Source: Sphingomonas populi
GTDB lineage: Bacteria > Pseudomonadota > Alphaproteobacteria > Sphingomonadales > Sphingomonadaceae
Assembly: GCF_004208535.1 (NCBI RefSeq)
Contig: NZ_SGIS01000018.1
Coordinates: 39,268-103,267 of the forward strand
Direction of reading: 5' to 3'
Length of the DNA: 64,000 nucleotides
In this document: positions 9,215 to 16,828 of the stretch, one piece after another
How the letters are laid out: every line of letters begins with the position of its first letter
How positions within the stretch are numbered: the stretch's first letter is position 1
Program-made: the position numbers and the translations under genes
The notes under the pieces: generated by a model
Told to the model about the DNA's origin: nothing
Seen by the model: only the letters and a program-made list of their open reading frames with translations
Database searches by the model: none

Positions 9215-9477
9215 TCAGCCGGCGCGCACCGGCGCCGCGTAGAGTGCGTGGTGCGTCAGGATGAACAATGTGCTGCCGTCCTCGCCCCCGAAGACGAGTT
9301 GCAGCGGGCGTTCGGGCACATGGCATCGCTGCGGCCATCTGCGTCGATGGTAACGTTAACAGCGCGTGGCTCGGCTGGGCGCGTCGCGAAACGCGACGGC
9401 GGCGGCGCGGCCGCGAGAGCGGCTGGCGCGAGCAATCCGGTCGCTGCGGTCGCCAACAAGGCCGCTGTGTTCCGCAC
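9215..9477 (-). pseudogene. Internally deleted remnant of a second beta-helix/propeller gene
   Basis: The remnant keeps both ends of a paralogue of the gene at 2981-6046. From a GTG at 9477 (GGAGG 8 bases upstream) it encodes a signal peptide and then EPRAVNVTIDADGRSDA, matching DPRAVTVAGARDGRSDDA of the intact gene. At about 9318-9325 the sequence jumps, with a frame change, to PERPLQL and then LFILTHHALYAAPVRAG followed by TGA at 9215; the intact gene ends PERPLQLLVGG...LFVLTHHALYGVALD. Over 900 codons are missing. The promoter and signal region that once led this gene now lie directly upstream of the TonB receptor and may still drive it. Confidence 0.82.
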
Positions 9478-9681
9478 GGTGACGTCCTCCCGGCCAGCGC
9501 TTGTGCGCCTGGCCGATCGCTGGATACCGCGCCTGGTTTGCTGCGGCATCCGCGACCAAGGTCGTAGTTCCAGCGCGGGCGGCGCGGCGATACCTAGCGA
9601 CTCGAAACCGCCCGGCGTCGGCGCCGTTCGGATCGGGAACCGAATTTGGAGCGGTCAGTCAGTCACAGCGGGATCGCGCCG

Positions 9682-10218
9682 ATGGCGGTGATCGTCATGG
9701 GGGTCAGCGGCAGCGGCAAGTCGACGCTTGGCGCGCGGCTCGCCGAGGCGCTTGGCGCGGCCTTCATCGAGGGCGATGCGTTTCATGATGCGGCGGCGGT
9801 CGCCAAGATGCGTGCCGGCCACCCGCTCACCGATGCCGATCGCTGGCCGTGGCTCGACCGGCTTGGTGTGGCGATCGGTGCGGAACTGCACGCGAACGGT
9901 CTGGCGGTCGCGGCCTGTTCGGCGCTCAGGCGCTGCTACCGCGACCGGCTCGCGCGCGCGATCGATGGCCCGACGCGGTTCATCCTGCTCGACGGCAGCG
10001 CCGACGATCTACGCGAGCGGGTCGCGCACCGCGCCGGCCATTATATGCCGAGCAGCTTGCTCGACAGCCAGTTGGCGACGCTGGAACCGCCGCTGCCCGA
10101 CGAAGCGGCGACGACGCTGGATGCGAGCGCGCCGCCGGACGCGCTCTGCCATGCCGCGTTGGCGTGGCTCAGGTACGACGCCGATGCCGTGCGCTATACC
10201 GGGGAAGCGAGCCGATAA
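9682..10218 (+). CDS. gntK: Gluconokinase
   Basis: A 178-residue small-molecule kinase of the GntK family (ATP + D-gluconate to 6-phosphogluconate, cytoplasmic). The P-loop GVSGSGKST is at residues 7-15, followed by FIEGDAFH, the typical GntK substrate region (DADRWPWLDRL), CSALRRCYRD, and HYMPSSLLDSQLATLEPP, which is diagnostic of gluconokinases. The start at 9682 gives the standard length; the extension to 9646 has no family support. It runs tail to tail with the GntR regulator. It probably feeds gluconate from sugar oxidation into the Entner-Doudoroff or pentose phosphate route. Confidence 0.92.
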   Translation: MAVIVMGVSGSGKSTLGARLAEALGAAFIEGDAFHDAAAVAKMRAGHPLTDADRWPWLDRLGVAIGAELHANGLAVAACSALRRCYRDRLARAIDGPTRFILLDGSADDLRERVAHRAGHYMPSSLLDSQLATLEPPLPDEAATTLDASAPPDALCHAALAWLRYDADAVRYTGEASR

Positions 10219-10219
10219 C

Positions 10220-10900
10220 CTAAGGCAGCAGCCGCTTCCGCCCTTCCGACAGATGCCAGCGCATCGCCAGCGCGGCGCCGTCGGCGTCCTGCGCGCGGAT
10301 CGCGTCGACCAGCATCTCATGTTCGCGCAGCATCGCGCCGATCACTTCGGGCGGGCGTGAGCGGGAGATGTCGACGCCGGCGCGCATGATCCGCTCGACA
10401 TCGGCGAACAACGCTTCGAACGCGATCAGGAAGGCCGGGTTGGCGGTCGCCAGCACGATGCGGCGGTGCAACTCCATGTCCTCGTCATGCGCGGGCGCGC
10501 TCGACAGGAGCGCGGTGCGGAGCGCGTGCATCGCCGCGTCGATGCCGGCCATCTCCTCCGCCGATCGCCGCGTCGCGGCGAGGCGTGATGCTTCCGCTTC
10601 CAGCACGAAGCGCACTTCATAGGTGCCGAACGTCGCCGACATGTGATCCATCGGCATGAAGGCGATCAGCCGGTCGGACGGACGGCCCTTCACGAAGGAG
10701 CCGGCGCCGCGCCGCGCCTCGGTGATGCCGTCCGCCGCGAGCCGGACCAGCGCCTCGCGCACGATCGTTCGCGACATGCCGAACATCTCCGCCAGTCGGG
10801 CTTCGGAGGGCAGGCGATCGCCGACGTCCAGCGCATCGCCGTTGATGATCTCGACGATCCCGGCATAGGCCCGGTCGGCTAGGCGCCCTTCGCTCATCAT
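10220..10900 (-). CDS. GntR/FadR-family regulator (FCD domain)
   Basis: 226 residues: an N-terminal winged helix (DRLPSEARLAEMFGMSRTIVREALVRLAADG, about residues 28-60) and a C-terminal all-helical FCD effector domain with the expected metal/ligand histidines (MELHRRIV, LREHEMLVDAI). FCD regulators usually bind sugar acids, so with gluconokinase 1 base away it is a candidate gluconate-responsive regulator of the local carbohydrate genes. Two adjacent ATGs exist (10900 and 10897); GGAG spacing slightly favours 10897. Confidence 0.85.
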   Translation of the reverse strand: MMSEGRLADRAYAGIVEIINGDALDVGDRLPSEARLAEMFGMSRTIVREALVRLAADGITEARRGAGSFVKGRPSDRLIAFMPMDHMSATFGTYEVRFVLEAEASRLAATRRSAEEMAGIDAAMHALRTALLSSAPAHDEDMELHRRIVLATANPAFLIAFEALFADVERIMRAGVDISRSRPPEVIGAMLREHEMLVDAIRAQDADGAALAMRWHLSEGRKRLLP

Positions 10901-10940
10901 TGCTCTCCGCGCTGTCGCCTCCGGGTGGGCGACTTGCTTT

Positions 10941-10968
10941 AGATTAAGGGATTGTCGGCCGGGATCAA
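10941..10968 (-). promoter_or_regulatory. Candidate sigma-70 promoter of the GntR gene
   Basis: On the minus strand TTGATC (plus positions 10963-10968) and TAATCT (10941-10946) are separated by 16 bases, about 40 bases before the GntR start. The dyad AAACG-T-CGTTT (10967-10977) overlaps the -35 edge and could be an autoregulatory site. Confidence 0.45.
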
Positions 10969-11056
10969 ACGTCGTTTAGGTGTGGCATCTGTACGACAGC
11001 ATTTGGCCTCTGCGACATAAAAAATCACGCAATATCCGAATATCGGCAATGACGGC

Positions 11057-11086
11057 TTGAATCTGTCCAACCAATTCGCATAGCAT
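11057..11086 (+). promoter_or_regulatory. Weak candidate promoter for the LuxR-type gene
   Basis: TTGAAT (11057-11062) and TAGCAT (11081-11086) are 18 bases apart. A 7-base hairpin (CCGGCAG/CTGCCGG, 11131-11153) follows in the leader. The match is modest. The rest of the space from 10979 to 11179 shows nothing else. Confidence 0.25.
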
Positions 11087-11179
11087 CGCGGTGCGGAGAC
11101 TCACCACGGGCACCGCGCGCATGGCGCTATCCGGCAGGCGAACGAGCTGCCGGGCAATGCCATAATGGGGAGAGGCTGT

Positions 11180-11458
11180 GTGAAGATGATGAGGCAGCAA
11201 CCACTGGCAACCGGCACCGCCCCGGCGACCGATCCAGCGGCGCCGTTCGCCCGGCTCACGCCGACGCAGCGCAAGGTGCTGGGCGGGGTCTATAGCGGGC
11301 AGCTCAACAAGCAGATCGCGTTCGATCTCGGCATCGCTGAGGCGACCGTGAAGGCCCACATGACCGCGTTGATGCGCAAGCTCGATGTGCGCAACCGCAC
11401 CCAATTGGCGGTGACGGCGCAGGCGCTCGGCTGGAGCGAGAGCGCGCTGACGCACTGA
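11180..11458 (+). CDS. Single-domain LuxR-type HTH regulator
   Basis: About 92 residues consisting almost entirely of a GerE/LuxR helix-turn-helix (LTPTQRKVLGGVYSGQLNKQIAFDLGIAEATVKAHMTALMRKL) with a short N-terminal tail and no receiver or ligand domain. Such stand-alone proteins bind DNA as dimers and are common in sphingomonads. I chose the GTG at 11180 because GGAGAGG ends 5 bases before it; ATGs at 11186 and 11189 are alternatives. The target genes are not evident from context. Confidence 0.82.
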   Translation: MKMMRQQPLATGTAPATDPAAPFARLTPTQRKVLGGVYSGQLNKQIAFDLGIAEATVKAHMTALMRKLDVRNRTQLAVTAQALGWSESALTH

Positions 11459-11478
11459 TCTCGCGAGAGGTCTGAGGA

Positions 11479-11505
11479 CGGGCGGAACCGCTGCGGCCCC
11501 GCCCG
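11479..11505. terminator. Possible bidirectional terminator between convergent genes
   Basis: A 7-base stem (CGGGCGG 11479-11485 with CCGCCCG 11499-11505) lies between the 3' ends of the LuxR-type gene and the DUF3597 gene. There is no clear T tract, so support is weak. Confidence 0.3.
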
Positions 11506-11512
11506 CATGAGG

Positions 11513-11920
11513 TCAGCCGCGCAGGCTGTCCGGCACGACGCCGCCGTTTTCGGCGAGCTTCGCCATCACCGCTTTGTGGAGTGCGATATTCTGCTCCGCG
11601 CTGCCGTCCGCGCCGGCATGGACGTTCAGTTCGTCCGCAAGTTGCTTGCGCGCGTCGAGGCTCGAATCGAGATCGAGCAGCTTGAGCAGATCGACGATCG
11701 ACGACTGGTAGTTACCGCCGCCGTTCTTCATCGACGCCATTTCCGAGAGCACCGCGCCGACATCGACCGCCTGTGCGGGCGCTGCCTGGGCGGCGGGGGC
11801 GGCGCTCGGCGCAGGCGCGGCGGCTGGTGTCTGGGCGGGGGCAGGCGCAGCGTTCGCCGCTGCCGGGGCTGCGCTCTTGTGACCGAAAATCTTGCCCATG
11901 ATGCTGCCGAAGATGCTCAT
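11513..11920 (-). CDS. DUF3597 domain protein
   Basis: 135 residues. The N-terminus MSIFGSIMGKIFGHK is followed by an Ala/Pro-rich linker (residues ~17-50) and a compact helical domain (VDVGAVLSEMASMKNGGGNYQSSIVDLLKLLDLDSSLDARKQLADELN) that matches DUF3597. The function is unknown; the family is often near stress-related genes. There is no signal peptide or membrane helix. GGAGG lies about 10 bases before the ATG. It is divergent from the DUF4142 lipoprotein gene. Confidence 0.82.
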   Translation of the reverse strand: MSIFGSIMGKIFGHKSAAPAAANAAPAPAQTPAAAPAPSAAPAAQAAPAQAVDVGAVLSEMASMKNGGGNYQSSIVDLLKLLDLDSSLDARKQLADELNVHAGADGSAEQNIALHKAVMAKLAENGGVVPDSLRG

Positions 11921-12073
11921 GCGTGATGTTCCTCCATGTCGCCGCTAACCGGCTCCTGGACGATGGAACGAAAGGCGCCGTGCAAAGGTCCGTAACGATC
12001 GCCACACGGAACACCCGCCGGGGCGAGCCGTTGGGGAGACGCGCGCGCAGCGCGCTCAACAGGAGAGACTTGT

Positions 12074-12661
12074 ATGAAGATCAAGAGCTTGACGCTGCTT
12101 TCGGCAGCGACGCTCGCGCTGGCGGGCTGTGGCCAGAAGGCCGATACCACCAACGTCTCGACCAACACGACCACGGTTTCCGAAACCGATGTCGTCAACG
12201 GCACGGACACGATGAACGACACGGCGATGGCGCCGGCGGCGGGCCAGACCTTCGCGAACACTGCCGCGTCGAGCGACGCGTTCGAGATCGCCACGTCGAA
12301 GGCGGCGCTCGCCACCTCGACATCGGCATCGGTGAAAAAGTTCGCGCAGAAGATGATCGACGCGCACACCGAGTCGACCGCCAAGCTCAAGACCGTCACC
12401 GCCGGCCTCAGCCCGGCGATCACGCCCGATCCGGCGCTGACGGCGGACCAGCAGCAGAAGCTCGATGCGCTGACCAAGCTGACCGGCGCGGATTTCGACA
12501 AGGCGTATATCGACGCACAGACCGCCGGCCATCAGCAGACGCTTGACGCGCTGAAGGTCTATGCCACCGGCGGCGACGTGCCGGCGCTCAAGACCTTCGC
12601 GAGCGGGCTGGTGCCGACCGTGACCGCGCACCTCAACATGGCCAAGGGCCTGAAGGCGTAA
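12074..12661 (+). CDS. DUF4142 lipoprotein
   Basis: 195 residues. The signal sequence ends in the lipobox LAGC (Cys19), so it is predicted to be a lipoprotein. A Thr/Asn/Asp-rich linker (residues ~24-55) leads to the DUF4142 four-helix, ferritin-like domain (SDAFEIATSKAALA, KKFAQKMIDAHTESTAKL, FDKAYIDAQTAGHQQTLDAL). The biochemical role is unknown, though DUF4142 proteins often appear with stress responses. AGGAGAG precedes the ATG. A strong hairpin follows the stop. Confidence 0.85.
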   Translation: MKIKSLTLLSAATLALAGCGQKADTTNVSTNTTTVSETDVVNGTDTMNDTAMAPAAGQTFANTAASSDAFEIATSKAALATSTSASVKKFAQKMIDAHTESTAKLKTVTAGLSPAITPDPALTADQQQKLDALTKLTGADFDKAYIDAQTAGHQQTLDALKVYATGGDVPALKTFASGLVPTVTAHLNMAKGLKA

Positions 12662-12667
12662 TCTCCG

Positions 12668-12701
12668 TGTCGCCTGCCTGCGTGGTCGCGGGCAGGCGAC
12701 A
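12668..12701. terminator. Hairpin terminator shared by convergent genes
   Basis: A perfect 11-base stem (TGTCGCCTGCC 12668-12678 with GGCAGGCGACA 12691-12701) sits 7 bases after the DUF4142 stop and 9 bases before the DUF3606 stop on the other strand. It lacks a T tract and may work in both directions. Confidence 0.55.
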
Positions 12702-12709
12702 GCGGGCGA

Positions 12710-13171
12710 TCAATGGACGCTGGCGGCAGCGCGTTTGCTCGCCAGCGCGTTGGCGGCTTTCCGGTCGGAGCCAGCCTCGCGGATGATGGCCCGCGCGTCG
12801 GCCGCGCTGATCTTGTGCTTGCGCGCGAAATACGTGACCTCATAGGGCTGGCCCGCCGCCACCCGGCGGCGATCCGCCGCACCGCGCTTGCGCGTGTCGT
12901 CGGCCTTGGCCCGCTTCGTTTTTGGGCTGGCTTTTGGGCTCGCTTTTGCGCTCGCCCTGCGACGGGCGAACACCACGCCGCCGATCGCCGCGACGGCGCT
13001 CACCCCGATCGCGGCACCGATGCCGATGACCGTGGTCGAAAGGCCGAGACCGGCGCTTTCGGTTTTATCCGTCGCGGCCGTGCGCGGCTCGGCGTCCGAC
13101 ACCGCGATCGGCGCGGGGTGGAGCGGGTAGGGCGAGGTGGCGGCTTGGGGGATCGGCGGCTGATGCGTCAT
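12710..13171 (-). CDS. DUF3606-like protein with one membrane helix
   Basis: 153 residues: a polar N-terminus, one membrane segment (STTVIGIGAAIGVSAVAAIGGVVFA, ~40-65), a Lys/Ala/Arg-rich linker, and a C-terminal QPYEVTYFARKHKISAADARAIIREAGSDRKAANALA stretch that matches DUF3606, a short helical domain of unknown function. The start at 13171 is supported by AAGGGAG 7 bases upstream; the upstream ATGs at 13219 and 13216 are not. The basic linker and helical domain would face the cytoplasm if the positive-inside rule holds. Confidence 0.7.
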   Translation of the reverse strand: MTHQPPIPQAATSPYPLHPAPIAVSDAEPRTAATDKTESAGLGLSTTVIGIGAAIGVSAVAAIGGVVFARRRASAKASPKASPKTKRAKADDTRKRGAADRRRVAAGQPYEVTYFARKHKISAADARAIIREAGSDRKAANALASKRAAASVH

Positions 13172-13396
13172 GGCAAAACTCCCTTCATGGCGGCTGTTCA
13201 ACACGTAACCCGCCATCATGGTTGCAGGGGGCGTTCGGCCTCATCTACGGGCGCATCTACCGACGCTGCCGCCGACAACGCTGTTGCGCATCGCTGGCAA
13301 TGGCGCGATTGGAGCAAGGACGAGCCGCTACGATGTTCCTGGACAGAGCGGTTCCCGGCTCGCCCCGCGCGAGCCGACAGTCATGGAGTATGCGAC

Positions 13397-14056
13397 GTGC
13401 CAAAGTTGGTGAACGATATCGAGACAGCCGCCGCCGAGATCGAGGAACTGCGCACCGTATCCAGCGCGCCGACCACGGAAGCGCGCACGCTGGAGCGCGC
13501 GCTTGGCACGCAGATCCGCTTGCTGCGTCGCCGGCAGGATCTCTCGGTGTCCGATCTGGCGACGGCTGCGAGCATCTCGCTCGGCATGTTGTCGAAGATC
13601 GAGAATGGTCAGATCTCGCCCTCGTTGACGACGGTGCAGTCGCTTGCCAACGCTTTGTCGGTGCCGATCTCGTCGCTGTTCGAAAGTGTCGAGGAACGGC
13701 AGGACTGCTCGTTCGTGCCGGCCGGGCGCGGCGTCCATATCGAGCGGCGCGGCACCAAGGCGGGGCATAATTACCAGTTGCTCGGCCATCTCTCGCGCGG
13801 CGATGTCGTCGTCGAGCCGTATCTCATCACGCTCGACGAGCGCGCGACGCCGCACACCAGCTTCAGCCATTCGGGGGTGGAACTGATCCACATGCTCGAA
13901 GGCGATCTGAAATACCGCCACGGCAGCGAGACCTTCCACCTCAAGCCCGGCGACACGATGATGTTCGATTCGGGCGCGCAGCATGGGCCGGAAGAACTGG
14001 TGCAACTGCCGATGCGCTACCTGTCGATCATCATCTACCCGCGCAACCATAGCTGA
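13397..14056 (+). CDS. XRE-family regulator with cupin sensor domain
   Basis: 219 residues from a GTG with GGAG 8 bases upstream. The helix-turn-helix (LGTQIRLLRRRQDLSVSDLATAASISLGMLSKIENGQISPS) spans ~38-80 and a C-terminal cupin_2 domain follows (SFSHSGVELIHMLEGDLKYRHG and HLKPGDTMMFDSGAQHGPEEL). This HTH-plus-cupin layout (PuuR/SutR-like) usually senses a small metabolite and controls catabolic or stress genes. No catabolic gene is adjacent, so the target is unknown. Confidence 0.85.
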   Translation: MPKLVNDIETAAAEIEELRTVSSAPTTEARTLERALGTQIRLLRRRQDLSVSDLATAASISLGMLSKIENGQISPSLTTVQSLANALSVPISSLFESVEERQDCSFVPAGRGVHIERRGTKAGHNYQLLGHLSRGDVVVEPYLITLDERATPHTSFSHSGVELIHMLEGDLKYRHGSETFHLKPGDTMMFDSGAQHGPEELVQLPMRYLSIIIYPRNHS

Positions 14057-14074
14057 CGCAGCCCCGGCTGCGCC

Positions 14075-14113
14075 TAGACTCTGCGGGCGCCCGTACCTAT
14101 ATACCGATCGGTA
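14075..14113 (+). promoter_or_regulatory. tetR promoter with overlapping operator; near-leaderless start
   Basis: TAGACT (14075-14080), 17 bases, then TATATA (14098-14103). The palindrome TACCGATCGGTA (14102-14113) overlaps the -10 box and runs into the ATG at 14113. The predicted transcription start is only 2 to 3 bases before the start codon and no ribosome binding site is visible, so the mRNA would be almost leaderless. The operator suggests autorepression. Confidence 0.65.
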
Positions 14114-14727
14114 TGGAACAGGTTGACACGATTGCGCCCACGAAAGGGCGGCCGCGCGAGTTCGATCTCGACACCGCGCTCGCCGCTGCGCTGCGCGTGT
14201 TCTGGCAGAACGGCTATGAGAGCGCGTCGATGTCGGAACTGACTGCGGCGATGGGCATCACCAAGCCGAGCCTCTACGCCGCGTTCGGCAACAAGGAGCA
14301 GTTGTTCCACAAGGCGCTCGACCTCTACGAACGCGACAAGCTCGCCTATACCGAAATGGCGCTGGCCGCGCCGACCGCGCGCGGCGTCGCCGAGCGGTTC
14401 CTGCGCGGCGCACTCGAGATGCAGACGAGCTCGTGCGACCCCAAGGGCTGCATGGCGATCATGAGCGTGATCTCCTGTGGCGCCGAGGCCGAATCGATCC
14501 GCAATGATGTGATCGCGCGGCGCGCCTCGTCCGAGGCGGCGCTGGTGGCACGCTTCCAGCGCGCGAAGGATGAGGGCGAGTTTCCCGAGGGACTCGAGCC
14601 GTGTGCGCTGGCGCGCTTCCTGTATGCGATCATGCAGGGCCTGTCGGTGCAAGCCGGTGCGGGGACGTGCTGCGCCGATCTGACTCAGCTCGTCGAGACC
14701 AGCCTTCTGGTCTGGCCGACGAAATAA
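14113..14727 (+). CDS. TetR-family repressor of the efflux operon
   Basis: 204 residues. The N-terminal TetR DNA-binding domain (FDLDTALAAALRVFWQNGYESASMSELTAAMGITKPSLYAAFGNKEQLFHKAL) covers ~17-66 and a C-terminal ligand domain (TetR_C type) follows. The ligand part is cysteine-rich for its size (SSCDPKGCMAI, ISCGAEA, GTCCADL); redox or metal sensing is only a speculation. Its own start and the promoter of the following RND operon both carry TACC-N4-GGTA palindromes, which supports repression of itself and of the efflux genes. Confidence 0.85.
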   Translation: MEQVDTIAPTKGRPREFDLDTALAAALRVFWQNGYESASMSELTAAMGITKPSLYAAFGNKEQLFHKALDLYERDKLAYTEMALAAPTARGVAERFLRGALEMQTSSCDPKGCMAIMSVISCGAEAESIRNDVIARRASSEAALVARFQRAKDEGEFPEGLEPCALARFLYAIMQGLSVQAGAGTCCADLTQLVETSLLVWPTK

Positions 14728-14729
14728 TT

Positions 14730-14741
14730 TACCTGCCGGTA
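14730..14741. promoter_or_regulatory. Upstream TetR operator copy
   Basis: TACCTGCCGGTA, the same TACC-N4-GGTA dyad as the sites at 14102 and 14778, lies just after the tetR stop codon and 10 bases before the -35 box of the efflux promoter. Confidence 0.5.
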
Positions 14742-14751
14742 TAGAATGCTG

Positions 14752-14789
14752 TTGACGCGGTGCAGCACCCCATTATATACCGACTGGTA
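14752..14789 (+). promoter_or_regulatory. Efflux operon promoter with TetR operator
   Basis: TTGACG (14752-14757), 16 bases, then TATATA (14774-14779). The operator TACCGACTGGTA (14778-14789) overlaps the -10 box in exactly the arrangement seen at the tetR start (TATATACCGA...GGTAT in both), so one repressor should control both promoters. Confidence 0.68.
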
Positions 14790-15033
14790 TTGAAGCTAGG
14801 TCGGTACGTCAGCCTGGCATCGTGGCGAAGGAAACCGCCGATGATTAGACCGACCTCCTGATTTCCGGCGGCCGCAGTTGTGCGGTCGCCTACACACACA
14901 TTCCGTATCGTAGATGTGGTGGGGCGAGAGATCGCCTTTCCACGCCGCCCGAATCTTGCCCAAACTGCCGGTCCTACCGCGTCGCAGGAGTGCGTGCGCG
15001 TGGCCGTTGGCGCGTGGCTGTCCAAGGGGACGT
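14790..15033 (+). other. Long 5' leader of the efflux operon
   Basis: About 240 bases separate the predicted transcription start from the first operon gene. I see no gene, no riboswitch pattern that I recognise and no convincing terminator in it. Confidence 0.35.
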
Positions 15034-15432
15034 ATGATGGCTTACCTCGATCTCGAACATCCGTTCGCAGCGCCTGCCGCCAGCCGCGACACCGCGAAAA
15101 CCGCCGATACCGGACCGAGCTTCTCCGCGCTCGAATGGAGCGTCATCGCGGTCGCGCGGCGCGACCGGATCAGCAGTCTCGACGAACCCGGCGCGATTTC
15201 GCGCGCGTTCGGCGGTCTGTTCGGCTTCGGCAAGGCTTCGCGCCTCGCCGAGCCGAAGCTGGAAACGCTGCGCCGGCTCGCGGTGCATGCCTGGCGGCGT
15301 GGCTATGCGCTGCCCGCGTCCGAAGTGACCGGCTTCCTGAAGGCGGGCTTCACGATGGCGCAGGCCGAGCTGCTGGTGGCGAGTGTCACCGGCGGCACGA
15401 TGGGTTCGCTCGCGTGGAAGATCGCGGCATGA
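15034..15432 (+). CDS. Small unknown protein leading the RND efflux operon
   Basis: 132 residues, soluble, no signal peptide. After a short N-terminus (MMAYLDLEHPF) comes a helical region: FSALEWSVIAVARRDRISSL, a Gly/Phe stretch FGGLFGFGKAS, then ETLRRLAVHAWRRGYALP and FLKAGFTMAQAELLVASV. I do not recognise a named domain. The ATG at 15034 follows AAGGGGA. It overlaps the adaptor gene by 4 bases (ATGA), so it is translationally coupled to the pump genes and is the first gene after the TetR-controlled promoter; a regulatory or accessory role in efflux is inferred. Confidence 0.7.
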   Translation: MMAYLDLEHPFAAPAASRDTAKTADTGPSFSALEWSVIAVARRDRISSLDEPGAISRAFGGLFGFGKASRLAEPKLETLRRLAVHAWRRGYALPASEVTGFLKAGFTMAQAELLVASVTGGTMGSLAWKIAA

Positions 15433-16691
15433 ACATGGAAACCCCGATCACGGTTGCGGGTTCGACGCCCGTGACCCGCCGATGGTCGCATATGCCGGGC
15501 TGGCAGCGTGGCGCGGCGATCCTGCTGCCGCTCGCGGTGGTGGGCTATGCCGGCGCGAAGCTCGCCACACCCGCGCCGACCGTGGCGGCGATGCCGCCCG
15601 CCTCGGTGACGGTGGCGACGCCGCTGGTCCGCGACGTCAACGAATGGGACGATTACATCGGCCGCTTCGCCGCCAGCCGCACGGTCGAAATCCGGCCGCG
15701 TATCAACGGCGAGATCACGGGTGTTCATTTCCGTGATGGTGATAGCGTTACCAAAGGCCAACTCCTGTTCACGATCGATGCGAGACCGTTCGCGGCGCAG
15801 CTTGCCGAGGCCAAAGCCAACGTCGCCAGCGCGGCGAGTGCGCTGGCGCTGGCCAAGTCCGATCTTGGCCGTGCGACACGGCTGGTCGATGACGAGGCGG
15901 TGTCGGCGGGCGAAGTCGATTCGCTGCGCGCCAAGGTTCAGGCCGCAAGCGCTGCACTGGCGGCGGCGCAGGCGCGGGTTCGCGCCCGTGCGCTCGATGT
16001 CGAATTCACCCAGGTTCGCGCGCCGATCGGCGGGCGAATCTCGGACCGCCGCGTCGATCCGGGCAATCAGGTCGCGGGCGGCGAGGGGACGGGCGGCACC
16101 GTGCTGACCACGATCAACGCGCTCGACCCGATCTACTTCGAGTTCGACGGGTCCGAGGCGTTGTATCTCAAGACCCAGCGCAACCGCCAGCCGGGGGCCG
16201 CGCCGGCGCCGGTCGAGATCCAGTTGCAGGACGAGGGCGAGCATCGCTGGAAGGGCAAGCTCGACTTCACCGACAATGCGCTCGACCAGCGTTCGGGCAC
16301 GATTCGCGGCCGTGCGGTGCTCGACAATCCCAAGTCTTTCCTCACCCCCGGCATGTTCGGCAACATGCGGCTCGCCAACGGCGGCACCACGCGCGCTTTG
16401 CTCGTGCCCGATGCGGCGGTGCAGACCGATCAGGCGCGCAAGATCGTGCTGACGGTCGACAAGCAGGATCAGGTCACCGCCAAGCCGGTCGTGCTCGGCC
16501 CGGTCGTCAACGGGTTGCGCGTCGTGCGCTCCGGCCTCGCGCCGACCGACCGCGTCGTCATCACCGGCGTGCAGATGGCGATACCGGGCACCAAGGTCGC
16601 GCCGCATCTCGGCAAGATCGCGCCTGAAGCGCAGGCGGCGGCTGCGCCTGTGACCGCGCCGCTCGCCGGTGAGGCGACTTTCGGGCGGTAA
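15429..16691 (+). CDS. RND efflux periplasmic adaptor subunit
   Basis: 420 residues. One N-terminal membrane anchor (GAAILLPLAVVGYAGAKLA), then the split biotinyl-lipoyl domain (RPRINGEITGVHFRDGDSV and FTQVRAPIGGRISDRRVDPG) with an alpha-helical hairpin between (residues ~120-190), a beta-barrel domain and the membrane-proximal domain ending near VAPHLGKIAPE. This is the membrane fusion protein that links pump and outer-membrane channel, of the MexE/AcrA type. The ATG overlaps the TGA of the upstream gene. It belongs to the TetR-controlled operon. Confidence 0.93.
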   Translation: MNMETPITVAGSTPVTRRWSHMPGWQRGAAILLPLAVVGYAGAKLATPAPTVAAMPPASVTVATPLVRDVNEWDDYIGRFAASRTVEIRPRINGEITGVHFRDGDSVTKGQLLFTIDARPFAAQLAEAKANVASAASALALAKSDLGRATRLVDDEAVSAGEVDSLRAKVQAASAALAAAQARVRARALDVEFTQVRAPIGGRISDRRVDPGNQVAGGEGTGGTVLTTINALDPIYFEFDGSEALYLKTQRNRQPGAAPAPVEIQLQDEGEHRWKGKLDFTDNALDQRSGTIRGRAVLDNPKSFLTPGMFGNMRLANGGTTRALLVPDAAVQTDQARKIVLTVDKQDQVTAKPVVLGPVVNGLRVVRSGLAPTDRVVITGVQMAIPGTKVAPHLGKIAPEAQAAAAPVTAPLAGEATFGR

Positions 16692-16828
16692 CGCGCCCGA
16701 ACACCTGAACACACCACACCGTTCGGCCCGAGCGACGTCGGGGGACATGCGCCCGGCGCGGCGCCTCGACGTCGCTCGGCGCGAACGGATGAAGACATTT
16801 CTCCTCCTCTTCGGAAGGACGAACACTC

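Noticed and set aside
9349..9362. GGTAACGTTAAC palindrome resembling a LacI-type operator
   Set aside because: It lies in the coding part of the deleted gene (codons for AVNVT) and is better explained as coding sequence, although a secondary role cannot be excluded.
12713..13396. Long N-terminal extension of the XRE-cupin gene from 12713
   Set aside because: It would run antisense through the whole DUF3606-like gene. The GTG at 13397 with GGAG upstream gives the normal protein length.
14880..15428. N-terminal extension of the RND adaptor from 14880
   Set aside because: It overlaps the leader and the small upstream gene; the adaptor's membrane anchor begins right after the ATG at 15429, which has the ATGA overlap.
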